From assembly GCF_021531715.1 (NCBI RefSeq), contig NZ_JAFBIT010000001.1, positions 1,116,001-1,180,000 of the forward strand: a DNA stretch of 64,000 bases, in the 5' to 3' direction. Of this stretch, positions 36,218-45,278 are shown in pieces. The position numbers were made by a program, and so were the translations under genes. This DNA comes from Anaeromassilibacillus senegalensis. GTDB lineage: Bacteria; Bacillota; Clostridia; Oscillospirales; Acutalibacteraceae. Under the pieces are notes generated by a model, which was not told the origin of the DNA, did not search any database, and was given only the letters and a program-made list of their open reading frames with translations. Numbering within the stretch: position 1 is the stretch's first letter; the number at the start of each line of letters is the position of its first letter.

Positions 36218-36862
36218 TTGAAAAAAGTATTTATCCGCGGAAATCGCGGCGATTTCCCGAACTACGAAGCGGCGCTGGCCGCGTGCGGCGTGGAGGCAGT
36301 GCTTTCGATGTGCCTTGCAGACGCTGAAAGCTGCGATGGGCTGCTTGTGCCAGGCGGCGCGGATGTCAATCCCGTGCTGTACGGGCAGGAGAACACGGCA
36401 AGCCGGGGCATAGACGATGACCGCGACCGCGACGAGATCGCGCTGATCCGCCGCTTTTTCGAGCTGTATAATCCCGTGCTCGGTATCTGCCGCGGGCACC
36501 AGGTCATCAATGTCGCGTTCGGTGGCGATCTGATTCAGGACGTCGCTGAGCCCGACCACCACAACGCGCTCGGCAGCGCGGGCGACAACATCCACACCGT
36601 CCGTGCCACGCACCCGTTCATGCGGGAGCTTTACGGCGACGTTTTCCCCGTCAACAGCGCGCACCATCAGGCAGCCGGACGACTCGGCGAGGGGCTGCTT
36701 TCGACCTGCGTCAGTGACGACGGCGTGAACGAAGGCTTCATCCACGAAAACGGGCGCGTGATCGGCGTGCAGTTTCACCCCGAACGCATCGGCTTTCAGC
36801 ACCGCCGCCCCGACGCGGTGAACGGCGAAAAGCTCTTTGCAGCTTTCCTCCGCCTGCTGTGA
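36218..36862 (+). CDS. Class I glutamine amidotransferase, PuuD-like
   Basis: Gamma-glutamyl-gamma-aminobutyrate hydrolase-like peptidase C26 family member, 214 residues. Nucleophile Cys in LGICRGHQVINVAFGG; catalytic His and Glu in VQFHPERIG; oxyanion segment LVPGGADVNP. The start is TTG at 36218 after AAAGGAG; there is no ATG near the first conserved residue (KKVFIRGNRGD). The substrate is unknown. Confidence 0.9.
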   Translation: MKKVFIRGNRGDFPNYEAALAACGVEAVLSMCLADAESCDGLLVPGGADVNPVLYGQENTASRGIDDDRDRDEIALIRRFFELYNPVLGICRGHQVINVAFGGDLIQDVAEPDHHNALGSAGDNIHTVRATHPFMRELYGDVFPVNSAHHQAAGRLGEGLLSTCVSDDGVNEGFIHENGRVIGVQFHPERIGFQHRRPDAVNGEKLFAAFLRLL

Positions 36863-36980
36863 GCCTCATCCAGTATACCACTGCAATCGTGAACATTCTG
36901 CCGAAACCACGAATCTGGCTCTATTTTCCTCTCCCCCGCACGCCAAAACACACGAAATGTGTTTTTCCGCAAAAAACATC

Positions 36981-37009
36981 TTGCTTTTTTCCCACACATC
37001 GTGTATAAT
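36981..37009 (+). promoter_or_regulatory. Promoter of tRNA-Pro
   Basis: TTGCTT (36981-36986), a 17-base spacer and TATAAT (37004-37009), ending 12 bases before the tRNA. Confidence 0.78.
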
Positions 37010-37021
37010 CATTTGTGTTGC

Positions 37022-37099
37022 CCGGGTGTAGCGCAGTTTTGGTAGCGCGCTTGAATGGGGTTCAAGAGGCCGCAGGTTCAACTCCTGTCACTCGGACCA
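37022..37099 (+). tRNA. tRNA-Pro (anticodon GGG)
   Basis: The acceptor CCGGGTG pairs with CACTCGG, and the CCA end is encoded. The anticodon stem CTTGA/TCAAG encloses ATGGGGT, giving GGG at positions 34-36 followed by G37. The T arm is GCAGG-TTCAACT-CCTGT. It sits at the left edge of the accessory island. Confidence 0.95.
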
Positions 37100-37135
37100 G
37101 GTTTAGACGTCACTTTTGATACAAAATGGCGTGAG

Positions 37136-37166
37136 AAAAACTCCCGATTTTTCGGGGGTTTTTCTT
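37136..37166 (+). terminator. Intrinsic terminator of tRNA-Pro
   Basis: CTCCCGA pairs with TCGGGGG around TTTT, followed by TTTTTC. Confidence 0.85.
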
Positions 37167-37313
37167 TATGTCTGCACCAATTTTTCTAGGAACAATATAA
37201 ACACAGGGTTAGAAAATGAGTGTTTTTCTAATCACTGCTATAGACTCAGTATCAGTTGCACCAATTTTATGAGAACTAGAGTTCTGTGAGGCTATATGAG
37301 TAGAAAAGAAGCA

Positions 37314-37344
37314 AGAAAAAAGAGCGGTCAATTGCTGGCCGCTC
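37314..37344 (-). terminator. Terminator after the recombinase remnant
   Basis: GAGCGG pairs with CCGCTC; the minus strand then runs into TTTTTT. It lies just downstream of the remnant's stop codon. The stretch 37167-37373 otherwise holds two copies of GCACCAATTTT (37173 and 37257) and no gene. Confidence 0.75.
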
Positions 37345-37373
37345 ATATTTTGTGGTATATAGTTTGCCTGAGA

Positions 37374-37509
37374 TTAGATTGTGATTTTTATCCTCTCGCC
37401 ATTCTTAAATTCAAAGTCAAGCGATTCTGTCTTCACGACTGCACGCTCTACTAAGTTGTTCCATTCTTGCTCTTTAAATACTGTAGCATCTTTGTGAATA
37501 AGAAAGAAT
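37374..37509 (-). pseudogene. C-terminal remnant of a serine site-specific recombinase
   Basis: The minus strand reads FFLIHKDATVFKEQEWNNLV and then ERAVVKTESLDFEFKNGERI, followed by KITI and a stop. This resembles the C-terminal tail of large serine recombinases (an acidic-aromatic FxFKNG ending). A stop codon immediately precedes it, so the gene is cut to about 43 codons. It would be the decayed integrase of the island inserted beside tRNA-Pro. Identification is by tail motif only. Confidence 0.6.
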
Positions 37510-37541
37510 CCTCAGCACCGCTACGGGTGTTGAGGATTTTT
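37506..37541 (+). terminator. Terminator-like hairpin between recombinase remnant and zinc-ribbon gene
   Basis: AATCCTCAGCACC pairs with GGTGTTGAGGATT and is followed by TTTTCC. A second hairpin, CAGAAAAGG...CCTTTTCTG, lies at 37605-37636 just beyond the end of the next leftward gene. Confidence 0.6.
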
Positions 37542-37650
37542 CCGTTGCAGAGATTTCTTGCTTTTATTGCTATGTCGGCGAATCAAATTAGGCCAAGATC
37601 GCAACAGAAAAGGACGCAGTAATGCGGCCTTTTCTGTCCGAGTTTCGTAT

Positions 37651-38034
37651 TCAGTTCTTTTTCAGTTCTGCTCCGCACTTCACACAGAAGGTGCTGCCGG
37701 GTTTTACCGCAGCGCCACATTTTGTGCAAAAAGCACCGGCTTGCGTGGCAATTGGCTGAGAAGGCACGGAAGCTTGAAAACGGTCTGCCAGGTTGCCGGA
37801 CGCAGGCTCATTCTTTTGGCTTCTTTTTGCGAATTGATTGGCCACCGCATCGGTCGCCTTATCGATGCCCTTGCCCAGCATATTCTCAAGAAAACGAATG
37901 ACCAGGAAACAAACTACGCTTCCAAGGATCGCAACGATCACGCCAATTGGGACGCTTTCCGTATAGGCTCCAGCCGCCATACCAAACAAAATACCTAAGA
38001 TGATGCCGTTATACGCATAAGTTCTACTTCTCAT
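37651..38034 (-). CDS. Membrane protein with C-terminal zinc ribbon
   Basis: Unrecognised protein of 127 residues. Two hydrophobic segments (about 9-28 and 29-46) are followed by a linker with NLADRFQAS and a C-terminal zinc ribbon FCTKCGAAV...FCVKCGAEL. GGAGGAAT precedes the ATG. It is the last gene of the leftward zinc-ribbon set; the motif NLADRF is shared with the small protein encoded just upstream. Function unknown. Confidence 0.8.
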   Translation of the reverse strand: MRSRTYAYNGIILGILFGMAAGAYTESVPIGVIVAILGSVVCFLVIRFLENMLGKGIDKATDAVANQFAKRSQKNEPASGNLADRFQASVPSQPIATQAGAFCTKCGAAVKPGSTFCVKCGAELKKN

Positions 38035-38047
38035 TTCTATTCCTCCA

Positions 38048-38218
38048 TTATTTGAATCGGTCTGCTAAATTTTGTTTCTCGGATTCCCTATAGGCACCCG
38101 ATGCTCTGTCTTTCATATCTTTACTTTTATCTGCCGCTTTTGCAATTGCGTTATAGACAAGTTTACAAATCACCATAAGCACTGCTACAATTGCGGCTAA
38201 AATTGCAAATTCTTTCAT
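38048..38218 (-). CDS. Small single-helix membrane protein
   Basis: A 56-residue frame: MKEFAILAAIVAVLMVICKL, then a charged amphipathic tail ending QNLADRFK. GGAGG lies 6 bases before the ATG. The stop is 13 bases before the next gene's start, whose ribosome binding site it abuts. One N-terminal membrane helix. The terminal NLADRF matches the neighbour at 37,651, suggesting they arose from one gene or share a partner. Confidence 0.78.
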   Translation of the reverse strand: MKEFAILAAIVAVLMVICKLVYNAIAKAADKSKDMKDRASGAYRESEKQNLADRFK

Positions 38219-38236
38219 AAAAGTCCTCCGGTTTCT

Positions 38237-38704
38237 TTAGAAAATACTGCGCTTTGTCGTGATTTCATTCTTGACCGTAGACACTTGCGCATTCGGATCA
38301 AGTTGAACGAACATTTTCTCCACCATGGTCAGGAGCATATTCATTTCATTTTCAAAGGAAGGCCTTCCGTATTTTGTTTTCCAGCTATCAAACTCAAAGC
38401 GATACACGCTGTTTATCTCGGTTTGCTCCATGCAGCGAATACTCGCACTGAAATATATACCGGTAAATTTGACGGCTTTTGTATTTCCCTCCAACGAAGT
38501 ACCGGTTTTCTTTAAATCCAATGCTTTTAAGGCTGTGGCATACTCTTCGTTGGGGATAGGACGAACAGTAAATATTTCCGCATATTCAACGAAATCACTT
38601 GCACGCTGGATGATTTTTCCCTGACCAATCAACCGCCCTTTCCACCATGCCGAGAAGCCAATAGCTACAACAATCAAAATAACCGCCGCAATAATTCCAC
38701 CCAT
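38237..38704 (-). CDS. Hypothetical membrane-anchored protein
   Basis: Unrecognised 155-residue protein with an N-terminal helix (MGGIIAAVILIVVAIGFSAW) and a soluble domain with no motif I know. AAGGAGGAAG precedes the ATG. It lies in the leftward operon with the zinc-ribbon proteins. Confidence 0.75.
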   Translation of the reverse strand: MGGIIAAVILIVVAIGFSAWWKGRLIGQGKIIQRASDFVEYAEIFTVRPIPNEEYATALKALDLKKTGTSLEGNTKAVKFTGIYFSASIRCMEQTEINSVYRFEFDSWKTKYGRPSFENEMNMLLTMVEKMFVQLDPNAQVSTVKNEITTKRSIF

Positions 38705-38737
38705 AATTTCTTCCTCCTTGTTTTTTATATTTCCCTA

Positions 38738-39316
38738 TCATGATTCGACGGGAATCTCTTCATATGTACGCTCAACTTTATAGTCTTCACCGTTTGAAGC
38801 GTAAAATGCCATTTCCAATAGCTGACCAAATTCATTCATCTTGAAATGGCTCCCGGGCTGACCATCATTGCTAAAACCGTTAATTTCCCGGATAATACCG
38901 TTTTCTACGTCATAGACCTCATAATAGTCTTCATAATAGACCGTATTTCCGTCCACCTTTAAGACGCCGTCTTCCCCCGGAACAAAGTCAAAATAATTGT
39001 CGAACAGAAACACATAATTCGTATCTCCCTCGCGGCTACCTATGGGCATTCCATCCGGCGCATAGAGCCATTGCACGCTGGATTCCTCACCATCAGTTTC
39101 CATGGTTCCACGGACCTCAATATAGCCGTCATCATGAACGATGACTCTGTCATGTGAATAGTTCGTAATGGTTTCTGTCCCTTGACTGGTTATATGTACG
39201 GTTTTGGGAAAGCTGACCGATCGCGTTCTTTCCTCTGAAAATTTTCCGCAGGCAGTCAGCATTGCGATCGCAACGCACAGTATGACAAGCAATGATATAA
39301 ACTTTTTCATTTTCAT
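38738..39316 (-). CDS. Putative lipoprotein
   Basis: 192 residues, starting MKMKKFISLLVILCVAIAML with lipobox LTAC, so probably acylated and held on the outer face of the membrane. The mature part is rich in Tyr, Glu and Asp, with repeated short beta-like segments. No recognised domain. GAGGTG precedes the start. Part of the island's leftward operon. Confidence 0.82.
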   Translation of the reverse strand: MKMKKFISLLVILCVAIAMLTACGKFSEERTRSVSFPKTVHITSQGTETITNYSHDRVIVHDDGYIEVRGTMETDGEESSVQWLYAPDGMPIGSREGDTNYVFLFDNYFDFVPGEDGVLKVDGNTVYYEDYYEVYDVENGIIREINGFSNDGQPGSHFKMNEFGQLLEMAFYASNGEDYKVERTYEEIPVES

Positions 39317-39352
39317 CGTAAAACACCTCGCATTTAATAATTCTTTTCCTCT

Positions 39353-42300
39353 TTATAAATCAATGGTTTCATCCTGCAACAGGTTTGGCCTGCGCGTACC
39401 GCAAACGCAGCAGAAATCCTCATCCGGCGGAAGTTCCCTGCCGCAGCCGGTACAGAATACCTTTGCATGACCCGGTTCAGCCCACGGCAGTTCCGGACGT
39501 CTTGTGCCACAGTTGACGCAAAATGTCTCATCCGGCAGCAATTCCCGACCGCAGTTGGGGCAAAACACCTTTTGTGCGGCGTCTGAAGCGCCAGCGCTCT
39601 GATAGACAGGCTGTCCGTAAGGCTGTCCATATGGTTGCGCAACAGGCATTTGGTAGACAGCCCTTTCCTTTTTATAGGGATGCGTCAGCCACCAGCCCAG
39701 AAGGAACGCCATAGGAATCAGGAACAGGACAGACAAACAGTATAAGTCGCTGCGCATAAAATAGATGTTTCCCACAAGATGCGCAAAGGCGATAAAGATG
39801 CCGAGTATGCCAGGCAGGAACCACAGCCTGTGCAGCCCACGCTTGTGCTCACCGTCCCCGGCGCACGGCGTGATCGTCATGAGGGTAAGGAGCAGATAGC
39901 ATAGAATTTCCAGCACATAACAGCCGCAGATGCCAATTGCCCACATCATCGGGCCAAAATGAAGCTCATACTCATACACATCAAAAAAGCCCCGGGAGCC
40001 GCAGTTCAGAAGAAAACTCGTAAGCGTAAAAGCGGGCAAAAGTGCTTGGATTGCCAGCGCGCCTGCCAGAAGGCTGTTCCGCTTCCGCATGAACAGCAGA
40101 ACCGCCAGCAGGATCATGCTGCCGATCAGCAGGACTTGGTAGAGGATATGGAGAACAGAGTAGGTGCTGCCAAACTCCACCACCATGCGGTAGCCGATTT
40201 GACTGTCCATCCAACCGCTTCTGACCCGCAGCCGATATAAATTGGTCAGGAGACCAAAGGCCAGGATCACCGCAAAAATAGATGCGATCGGAAATTTTAG
40301 TTTTTTTGTTTCCTTCATTTTTCTTCCTCCCAGGAATGTGATTAGAACACCAAGAATCGCGACCGCAGCCAGCAAAGCAAGCTGCAACCAATTTCCTGTC
40401 CCATTGACCGGAGAGATACTTCCGTCCGGGTTGACTTTTCCGCTGATTCTGTCTCCATCCATGACCAGCAGCTCCGGCGTCTGTTCCTTGCCGTCTGCCA
40501 TGTTGGGATCGGGCAGCTCCACAGAAAACACCTGACCGGCTTTGAGCGCTACATCGGGATATTCCGCAGCGCCGTAGCCTTCGCCGGTCTCGTCAAAGGA
40601 CATGGTCGACACCGACATTTCGCCGTCATCCGTCGCCGTGATCCGCAGGGAATACGCTTCCGGGCTGTCAAACACGCCGATGTGCTTGGAATTCTCCACC
40701 ACCATCAGCGCCACCTCGGGGTACGCAGCAAGAAGCGCCTCATCCACCTGATTGTCCACAATCCGCCCGACGACCGCGCCGTCCTTCAAGACCTCCACGT
40801 CCACGGGGCAGTGAACTTCCCAGTAGGAATACGGGCTCTCGCACGATACGGCGCCCTCCACAATTGCCCGCAGATAGTTATCGATGATATGGTTTTTGGA
40901 TGTTTCCAGATCATTCTCCCAGGAGAACCGATAGGCGAATCGATCCATATGTCCAAACTTTCCGTACATGGAATTTCCCGCTGCGGACAATGTGTCCCTT
41001 CCGTTCGGGCCGTAGGTGTCAAAGAAATTGTAAATGTTGTGGATATTCTGGTAGCCGGTCGTGACCGGAGTATCCACCTTGATGGAATCGATTGCACCAT
41101 AGGTATAGGTAAAAATACGGGAAACATCGGTGTCCATGAAAATCCAACTATTCCCCGTCTCCGGATTGTTTGCCAGTGCGGCAATCAGATTTGCCGCAGC
41201 GCCGCCAAGGCTGTGCCCGGTAATGAAAAAGGCACGTGGCTTATCATACAGATCCTCATGGGCATTGGCGTACTTTTTCACGTCCTCCCAAACCTTTTTC
41301 TCAAAGTCTTCAACATAGTCGTAGGCCGTATAACCCAGAACATCTCTGTTCGCTTCCGCATAGTGATCCCCTATAAACTCATTTACAGTAAAGGAGCCCC
41401 GGACAACAATGAAGATGAGATTTGTCTCTTCACCGTTAAGCCGGATTGGCCTATGCGCTATGCTGTACGCATTGCCATCGCCAATTTCCTGACCCATGAT
41501 TTCAACGCTGTTATCATAGTTGGAAGTCCAGATATTATCATCCTCTATGCCCATCTGATAGAAGAGCCGGCAGATTTCCTGCTCCCCTCTTCCGGCTGCC
41601 ATACAGAGCATCGCGCCGAGCGTTGCCAATTCATTGTCGTACACATAGGCGGATTTCTCAAACAGGCTTTCTTTGAAATCCACGGATGCGCCGCCATAGC
41701 TGACCGGGGTTCCCGCCGCCTCCTCATCCTCCCTGCACCCCACATTCGATACCCACATATAGTCTCTGTCCGCCCACCAGCCATCCGGGTAATCCACGAC
41801 AATCCTATCGCTCTCCAAATGATAGTAGATCGAACCGATGCCATTCTGGAAGGGCTCCGAGGCAGTGTGGCTGTCCTCTTTGCTCCAAACGAAATCACGC
41901 TCTCCATAGCCGCCGCTTTCATAGGCAAACATATATGTACCGCGCACCTCGACATCGTTTGACTCGCGGACAATAAACTGCTCGCCCTGATTTCCGTCAT
42001 CGTATCGGTACACGCCGCACCAGCCTGCTGTGTCGTCCGCCCCACCCAAATATTGCATTTGATATCCGCAGGCTGTGAGGAAGTCGCCCCATCCCGTACT
42101 GTAAATGCTGCTGAAGGACTGCATGGGCATGGCGCCAAGCTCTGCTTCGGTCGCCGTGCGCAGGTATTCCACCTGTCCGTTCGCATTGAGCGTGTAGACA
42201 TAGGCCGCTACGGCATACCCACTCGCGCCGTTTGTGATGATGAGCTCCGGGTAATTGTTCCCCGCAACGTTGTAAAGGCAGGCCTGCCTTTCAATCTTGT

Positions 42301-42892
42301 CGAAATATTCCTGCCCCGCCGCTCTAAACTGCCCGTTTAAGAGGAAATTCGCGAATTTGACATTCCATGGATTTGCGTCTATATCCTCCAGGCGTATGTC
42401 GGATTTCGGCGTCATACAGCCGACAATTTCCAAAACATCGCGTTCTGTTTCCGCCGAGGGGGCAAGCGTATACCCCACAGAGAGGATCATCGGCTGCTGC
42501 GGCACACCGTCCTGGCGGTAAAAGGCTACGATCCTGTTCAGGCTCGACTGGAACATCTCATGGGGCTCGAGATCAGTCATCCCGCAATAGTCGCTGTCAT
42601 AATAGTACTGGCTGATGCTGAACCGGTATCCCCTGGTCTGTGCCGAAATCGCGGTTTCATCCGTGGCATCATACAGGCCGCGATCGTAAAAGTTGAGCAC
42701 ATTCGTCCCTTCAAAGCCGGTTTCCTCCCAGCGATATTTTTCCGCGAGGGCTTCCGGCAGCGTGATGTCAAACTCCCTGAAATGCTCGGTCTCCAGCGTA
42801 ACCCCGTTCGACGCCGGAGCGGCACCGACGGACACCGGCAGGGAAAGCACGAGCAGCAACACCGCCAAAATTACAGATCGTTTTCTCTTCAT
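39353..42892 (-). CDS. Large lipase-like membrane protein with two C-terminal zinc ribbons
   Basis: 1179 residues. A signal peptide (about 1-24) leads into a long extracytoplasmic region. Around residue 561 is an alpha/beta-hydrolase nucleophile elbow, FITGHSLGGAAANLIAAL, typical of class 3 lipases, preceded by a fold resembling that family. Seven or so hydrophobic segments follow in the last third. The cytoplasmic C-terminus carries two zinc ribbons (VFCPNCGREL...FCVNCGTRR and VFCTGCGREL...FCCVCGTRR) after a Gln/Pro/Tyr linker. I know of no named family with this architecture. GGAGGAG precedes the ATG at 42892. Confidence 0.85.
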   Translation of the reverse strand: MKRKRSVILAVLLLVLSLPVSVGAAPASNGVTLETEHFREFDITLPEALAEKYRWEETGFEGTNVLNFYDRGLYDATDETAISAQTRGYRFSISQYYYDSDYCGMTDLEPHEMFQSSLNRIVAFYRQDGVPQQPMILSVGYTLAPSAETERDVLEIVGCMTPKSDIRLEDIDANPWNVKFANFLLNGQFRAAGQEYFDKIERQACLYNVAGNNYPELIITNGASGYAVAAYVYTLNANGQVEYLRTATEAELGAMPMQSFSSIYSTGWGDFLTACGYQMQYLGGADDTAGWCGVYRYDDGNQGEQFIVRESNDVEVRGTYMFAYESGGYGERDFVWSKEDSHTASEPFQNGIGSIYYHLESDRIVVDYPDGWWADRDYMWVSNVGCREDEEAAGTPVSYGGASVDFKESLFEKSAYVYDNELATLGAMLCMAAGRGEQEICRLFYQMGIEDDNIWTSNYDNSVEIMGQEIGDGNAYSIAHRPIRLNGEETNLIFIVVRGSFTVNEFIGDHYAEANRDVLGYTAYDYVEDFEKKVWEDVKKYANAHEDLYDKPRAFFITGHSLGGAAANLIAALANNPETGNSWIFMDTDVSRIFTYTYGAIDSIKVDTPVTTGYQNIHNIYNFFDTYGPNGRDTLSAAGNSMYGKFGHMDRFAYRFSWENDLETSKNHIIDNYLRAIVEGAVSCESPYSYWEVHCPVDVEVLKDGAVVGRIVDNQVDEALLAAYPEVALMVVENSKHIGVFDSPEAYSLRITATDDGEMSVSTMSFDETGEGYGAAEYPDVALKAGQVFSVELPDPNMADGKEQTPELLVMDGDRISGKVNPDGSISPVNGTGNWLQLALLAAVAILGVLITFLGGRKMKETKKLKFPIASIFAVILAFGLLTNLYRLRVRSGWMDSQIGYRMVVEFGSTYSVLHILYQVLLIGSMILLAVLLFMRKRNSLLAGALAIQALLPAFTLTSFLLNCGSRGFFDVYEYELHFGPMMWAIGICGCYVLEILCYLLLTLMTITPCAGDGEHKRGLHRLWFLPGILGIFIAFAHLVGNIYFMRSDLYCLSVLFLIPMAFLLGWWLTHPYKKERAVYQMPVAQPYGQPYGQPVYQSAGASDAAQKVFCPNCGRELLPDETFCVNCGTRRPELPWAEPGHAKVFCTGCGRELPPDEDFCCVCGTRRPNLLQDETIDL

Positions 42893-42937
42893 TGTCTCCT
42901 CCCTTTTTACCTCCTGCAAAACTGCCGCACCGTTTTC

Positions 42938-45208
42938 TTAATTTTCGGCTTCGAGGTAAACAGTTATGACGTCTCCGGAAATCGTGTACGTTCCGCCGGA
43001 CGAGATACCGGTTCCCACATAGGTGTAGGCAAAATGCGTGTCATCCATGACATAGGTATAATCCTGCCAGCTTCCGTCCTCTGCCCGCATCGTCATGGTG
43101 CCGTCTGCCTGCAGCTTGATAACACGGCGTACCGTGCTTCCATCGGGCAGAATAAGCTCCAGCGTCCATTCGCCCAGCATAGAGGTTATGTCAAATTCCG
43201 ATTGATTGGTCTGCGTTGATGAATTCTCTGGAACCGCAATCCCCAGCTCATTCAGCATATTTACCATATCTATCTGGAGCGATTCCCTCATTTCTTCCTT
43301 TATGTTTTCAAAATCATCATAGTAGGCAAACTGGGTATTGGTGTAAAACTGGGTCTCCTCGCATTTTGTAAATTCCATCCCATCCGGAAGCTGGTTCATA
43401 TAAAAGGCGTTGTTTTCATATTGATAGACTTCTCCAAATTCCCTATTCTCGTTGAAACCGTATAAATGAACATACACGGGATTTTGATCCAGAGAATCAT
43501 ATACCGGAACATACAGGTTTCCGCCATTTTGATAAAGGCAAAAGCTCATGGCAGCCTCATGAAACTCATCCCGGGTTTTTTGAGAAAAAAGTTCAACAAG
43601 CCCACCGTCCTCCACCGTAAATATTTCAATATACGGATAGATACCGTTTTCTTCCACGGTATAGAGTATCATCAGTTCGTCAGTGCCATCCTGATTAAAA
43701 TCCTTCAGGTCAATTTTGAATACGCCTTGTGCGTAGAATTCATTATCGGATTCGCCAAAGGAAAGGTTGCCGTATCTTCCTATGAAGTTCTCTACCACAT
43801 CCGCATACAATGCGGTTGTATTGACTGTATCCTGATCCTCCACTGAATCCTCCGCTGAGGCGTCCTGATCGGATTCTCCAAAATAAATTAACGATCCGCC
43901 TTGTTTATCCGGGAGGAAGCAGTTATATCGTTCACTAGTTGCATCACCCTGCATCCAGCACGCATCATTGGCACCGGCATGAATAAAGTTAGGAATCCCT
44001 TCAACCTCGTCAAAAATCGTTTCCTCCAGGGTCTCTGTATTGAGGAAGTGGAGGGTCATATCCTTATAATAGTAGAGTCCATTCTCGCATAAGGCAAATC
44101 GGTTATATGTGCTATCGTCATAAGATGTAAGCTTTTCGATCTCGCCGTCGTTGATGCTTAATCGGTAGATATTTTCCGAATCTGCATAATACAGATAGTC
44201 ACCTTTGGGAATGAAGGGGTAATATTTCTCCCAGAAATCCAGCACGTCTTCATCGTCCCGCAATGGCACTTTCCCGATTTCCTCTGCCTCTCCGAGTACC
44301 CCTTCCTCAATATCACTATACATTCGGTACAGGGTTTCGCCCATGCGATTATTCTCTGTATCGGGAACAAAGTAATAATAGTATCCGTCGTTATACGCGA
44401 CAAAGCAGGCAGGCCCCTGGATGGAAAGCAGAGTGTCGTATTCGAACATCCCACCGGTATTCAGATTCAACTGACAGAAGGAATATCTGTCGCTGAAGAT
44501 GAGATAGTCTCCAAAGAAGTAAACCTCTTCCATTAGGGGCTGAAAATCGTCTCGATACAGTGACCTAGCATATCCAATGAAGTCCTCATAGCTTATAAGG
44601 GTGCCGTTTTCCTTGCCGTCTTTGCTGAGCCAATGAATTTCGAATTCTTCGTCGCCCTGCTCTGTGTAATTTGTGTATTCGATAAAACAGATTTTATCAT
44701 TCCAGAGGAACATGCAGTGCATGGGATACATACTCCACCCATCGCCTTCAATTTCCTCTGCTTCATAGAGAATCTCCGGCTGTCCGCTCAGATCATTGCG
44801 GACCCGCTTAATACAGGGCGCCCAGGTTTCGGTCTCGCTTAGAAAATATGTATACTGGTCATCGTAAACAACTGTGGAATATCCCAGATTGATAGAGCCG
44901 TCATTGCCTTTAGAGCCGCCTTTCAGGCCGAACACAAAAATCAGCCCCACGGCAAGAATGACCGCAAGCAGCACGCCGCCAAGAGAAAGGCCGATGATAA
45001 GCATCTTTTTGGATTTCTTTTGAACGGAAGCCGCAGCTGGATAATTCACCGGTTGCGTTTCCATTACCCCAGACGCTGGAGACTGCAAATATACTGGCTC
45101 CGCAGCAGGGTTTACCTGTGGTTCATATTGTTTCAAAACCGCTGCTCCGCACTTTTCGCAGAATCGATCACTATCATTTAACTGGTTTCCGCACTTCGAA
45201 CAAAACAT
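42938..45208 (-). CDS. Zinc-ribbon membrane protein with large extracytoplasmic domain
   Basis: 756 residues. An N-terminal zinc ribbon MFCSKCGNQL...FCEKCGAAV, a linker, the segment KKSKKMLIIGLSLGGVLLAV (membrane helix about 69-95), then about 660 residues outside. The middle resembles the repeated bladed domains seen in DUF5050-type proteins (SENIYRLSINDGEIEKL). A motif DFNQDGTDELMI looks like a calcium-binding loop. The C-terminal 100 residues (MLGEWTLELILPDGSTVRRV) look like a small beta-barrel. Function unknown. Confidence 0.82.
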   Translation of the reverse strand: MFCSKCGNQLNDSDRFCEKCGAAVLKQYEPQVNPAAEPVYLQSPASGVMETQPVNYPAAASVQKKSKKMLIIGLSLGGVLLAVILAVGLIFVFGLKGGSKGNDGSINLGYSTVVYDDQYTYFLSETETWAPCIKRVRNDLSGQPEILYEAEEIEGDGWSMYPMHCMFLWNDKICFIEYTNYTEQGDEEFEIHWLSKDGKENGTLISYEDFIGYARSLYRDDFQPLMEEVYFFGDYLIFSDRYSFCQLNLNTGGMFEYDTLLSIQGPACFVAYNDGYYYYFVPDTENNRMGETLYRMYSDIEEGVLGEAEEIGKVPLRDDEDVLDFWEKYYPFIPKGDYLYYADSENIYRLSINDGEIEKLTSYDDSTYNRFALCENGLYYYKDMTLHFLNTETLEETIFDEVEGIPNFIHAGANDACWMQGDATSERYNCFLPDKQGGSLIYFGESDQDASAEDSVEDQDTVNTTALYADVVENFIGRYGNLSFGESDNEFYAQGVFKIDLKDFNQDGTDELMILYTVEENGIYPYIEIFTVEDGGLVELFSQKTRDEFHEAAMSFCLYQNGGNLYVPVYDSLDQNPVYVHLYGFNENREFGEVYQYENNAFYMNQLPDGMEFTKCEETQFYTNTQFAYYDDFENIKEEMRESLQIDMVNMLNELGIAVPENSSTQTNQSEFDITSMLGEWTLELILPDGSTVRRVIKLQADGTMTMRAEDGSWQDYTYVMDDTHFAYTYVGTGISSGGTYTISGDVITVYLEAEN

Positions 45209-45278
45209 ATGCTATTCTCCTTCGTAATTGTCAAAATATCGTTGCCTGGCGGTTTGCGCAGCCATACAAAAACATCAT

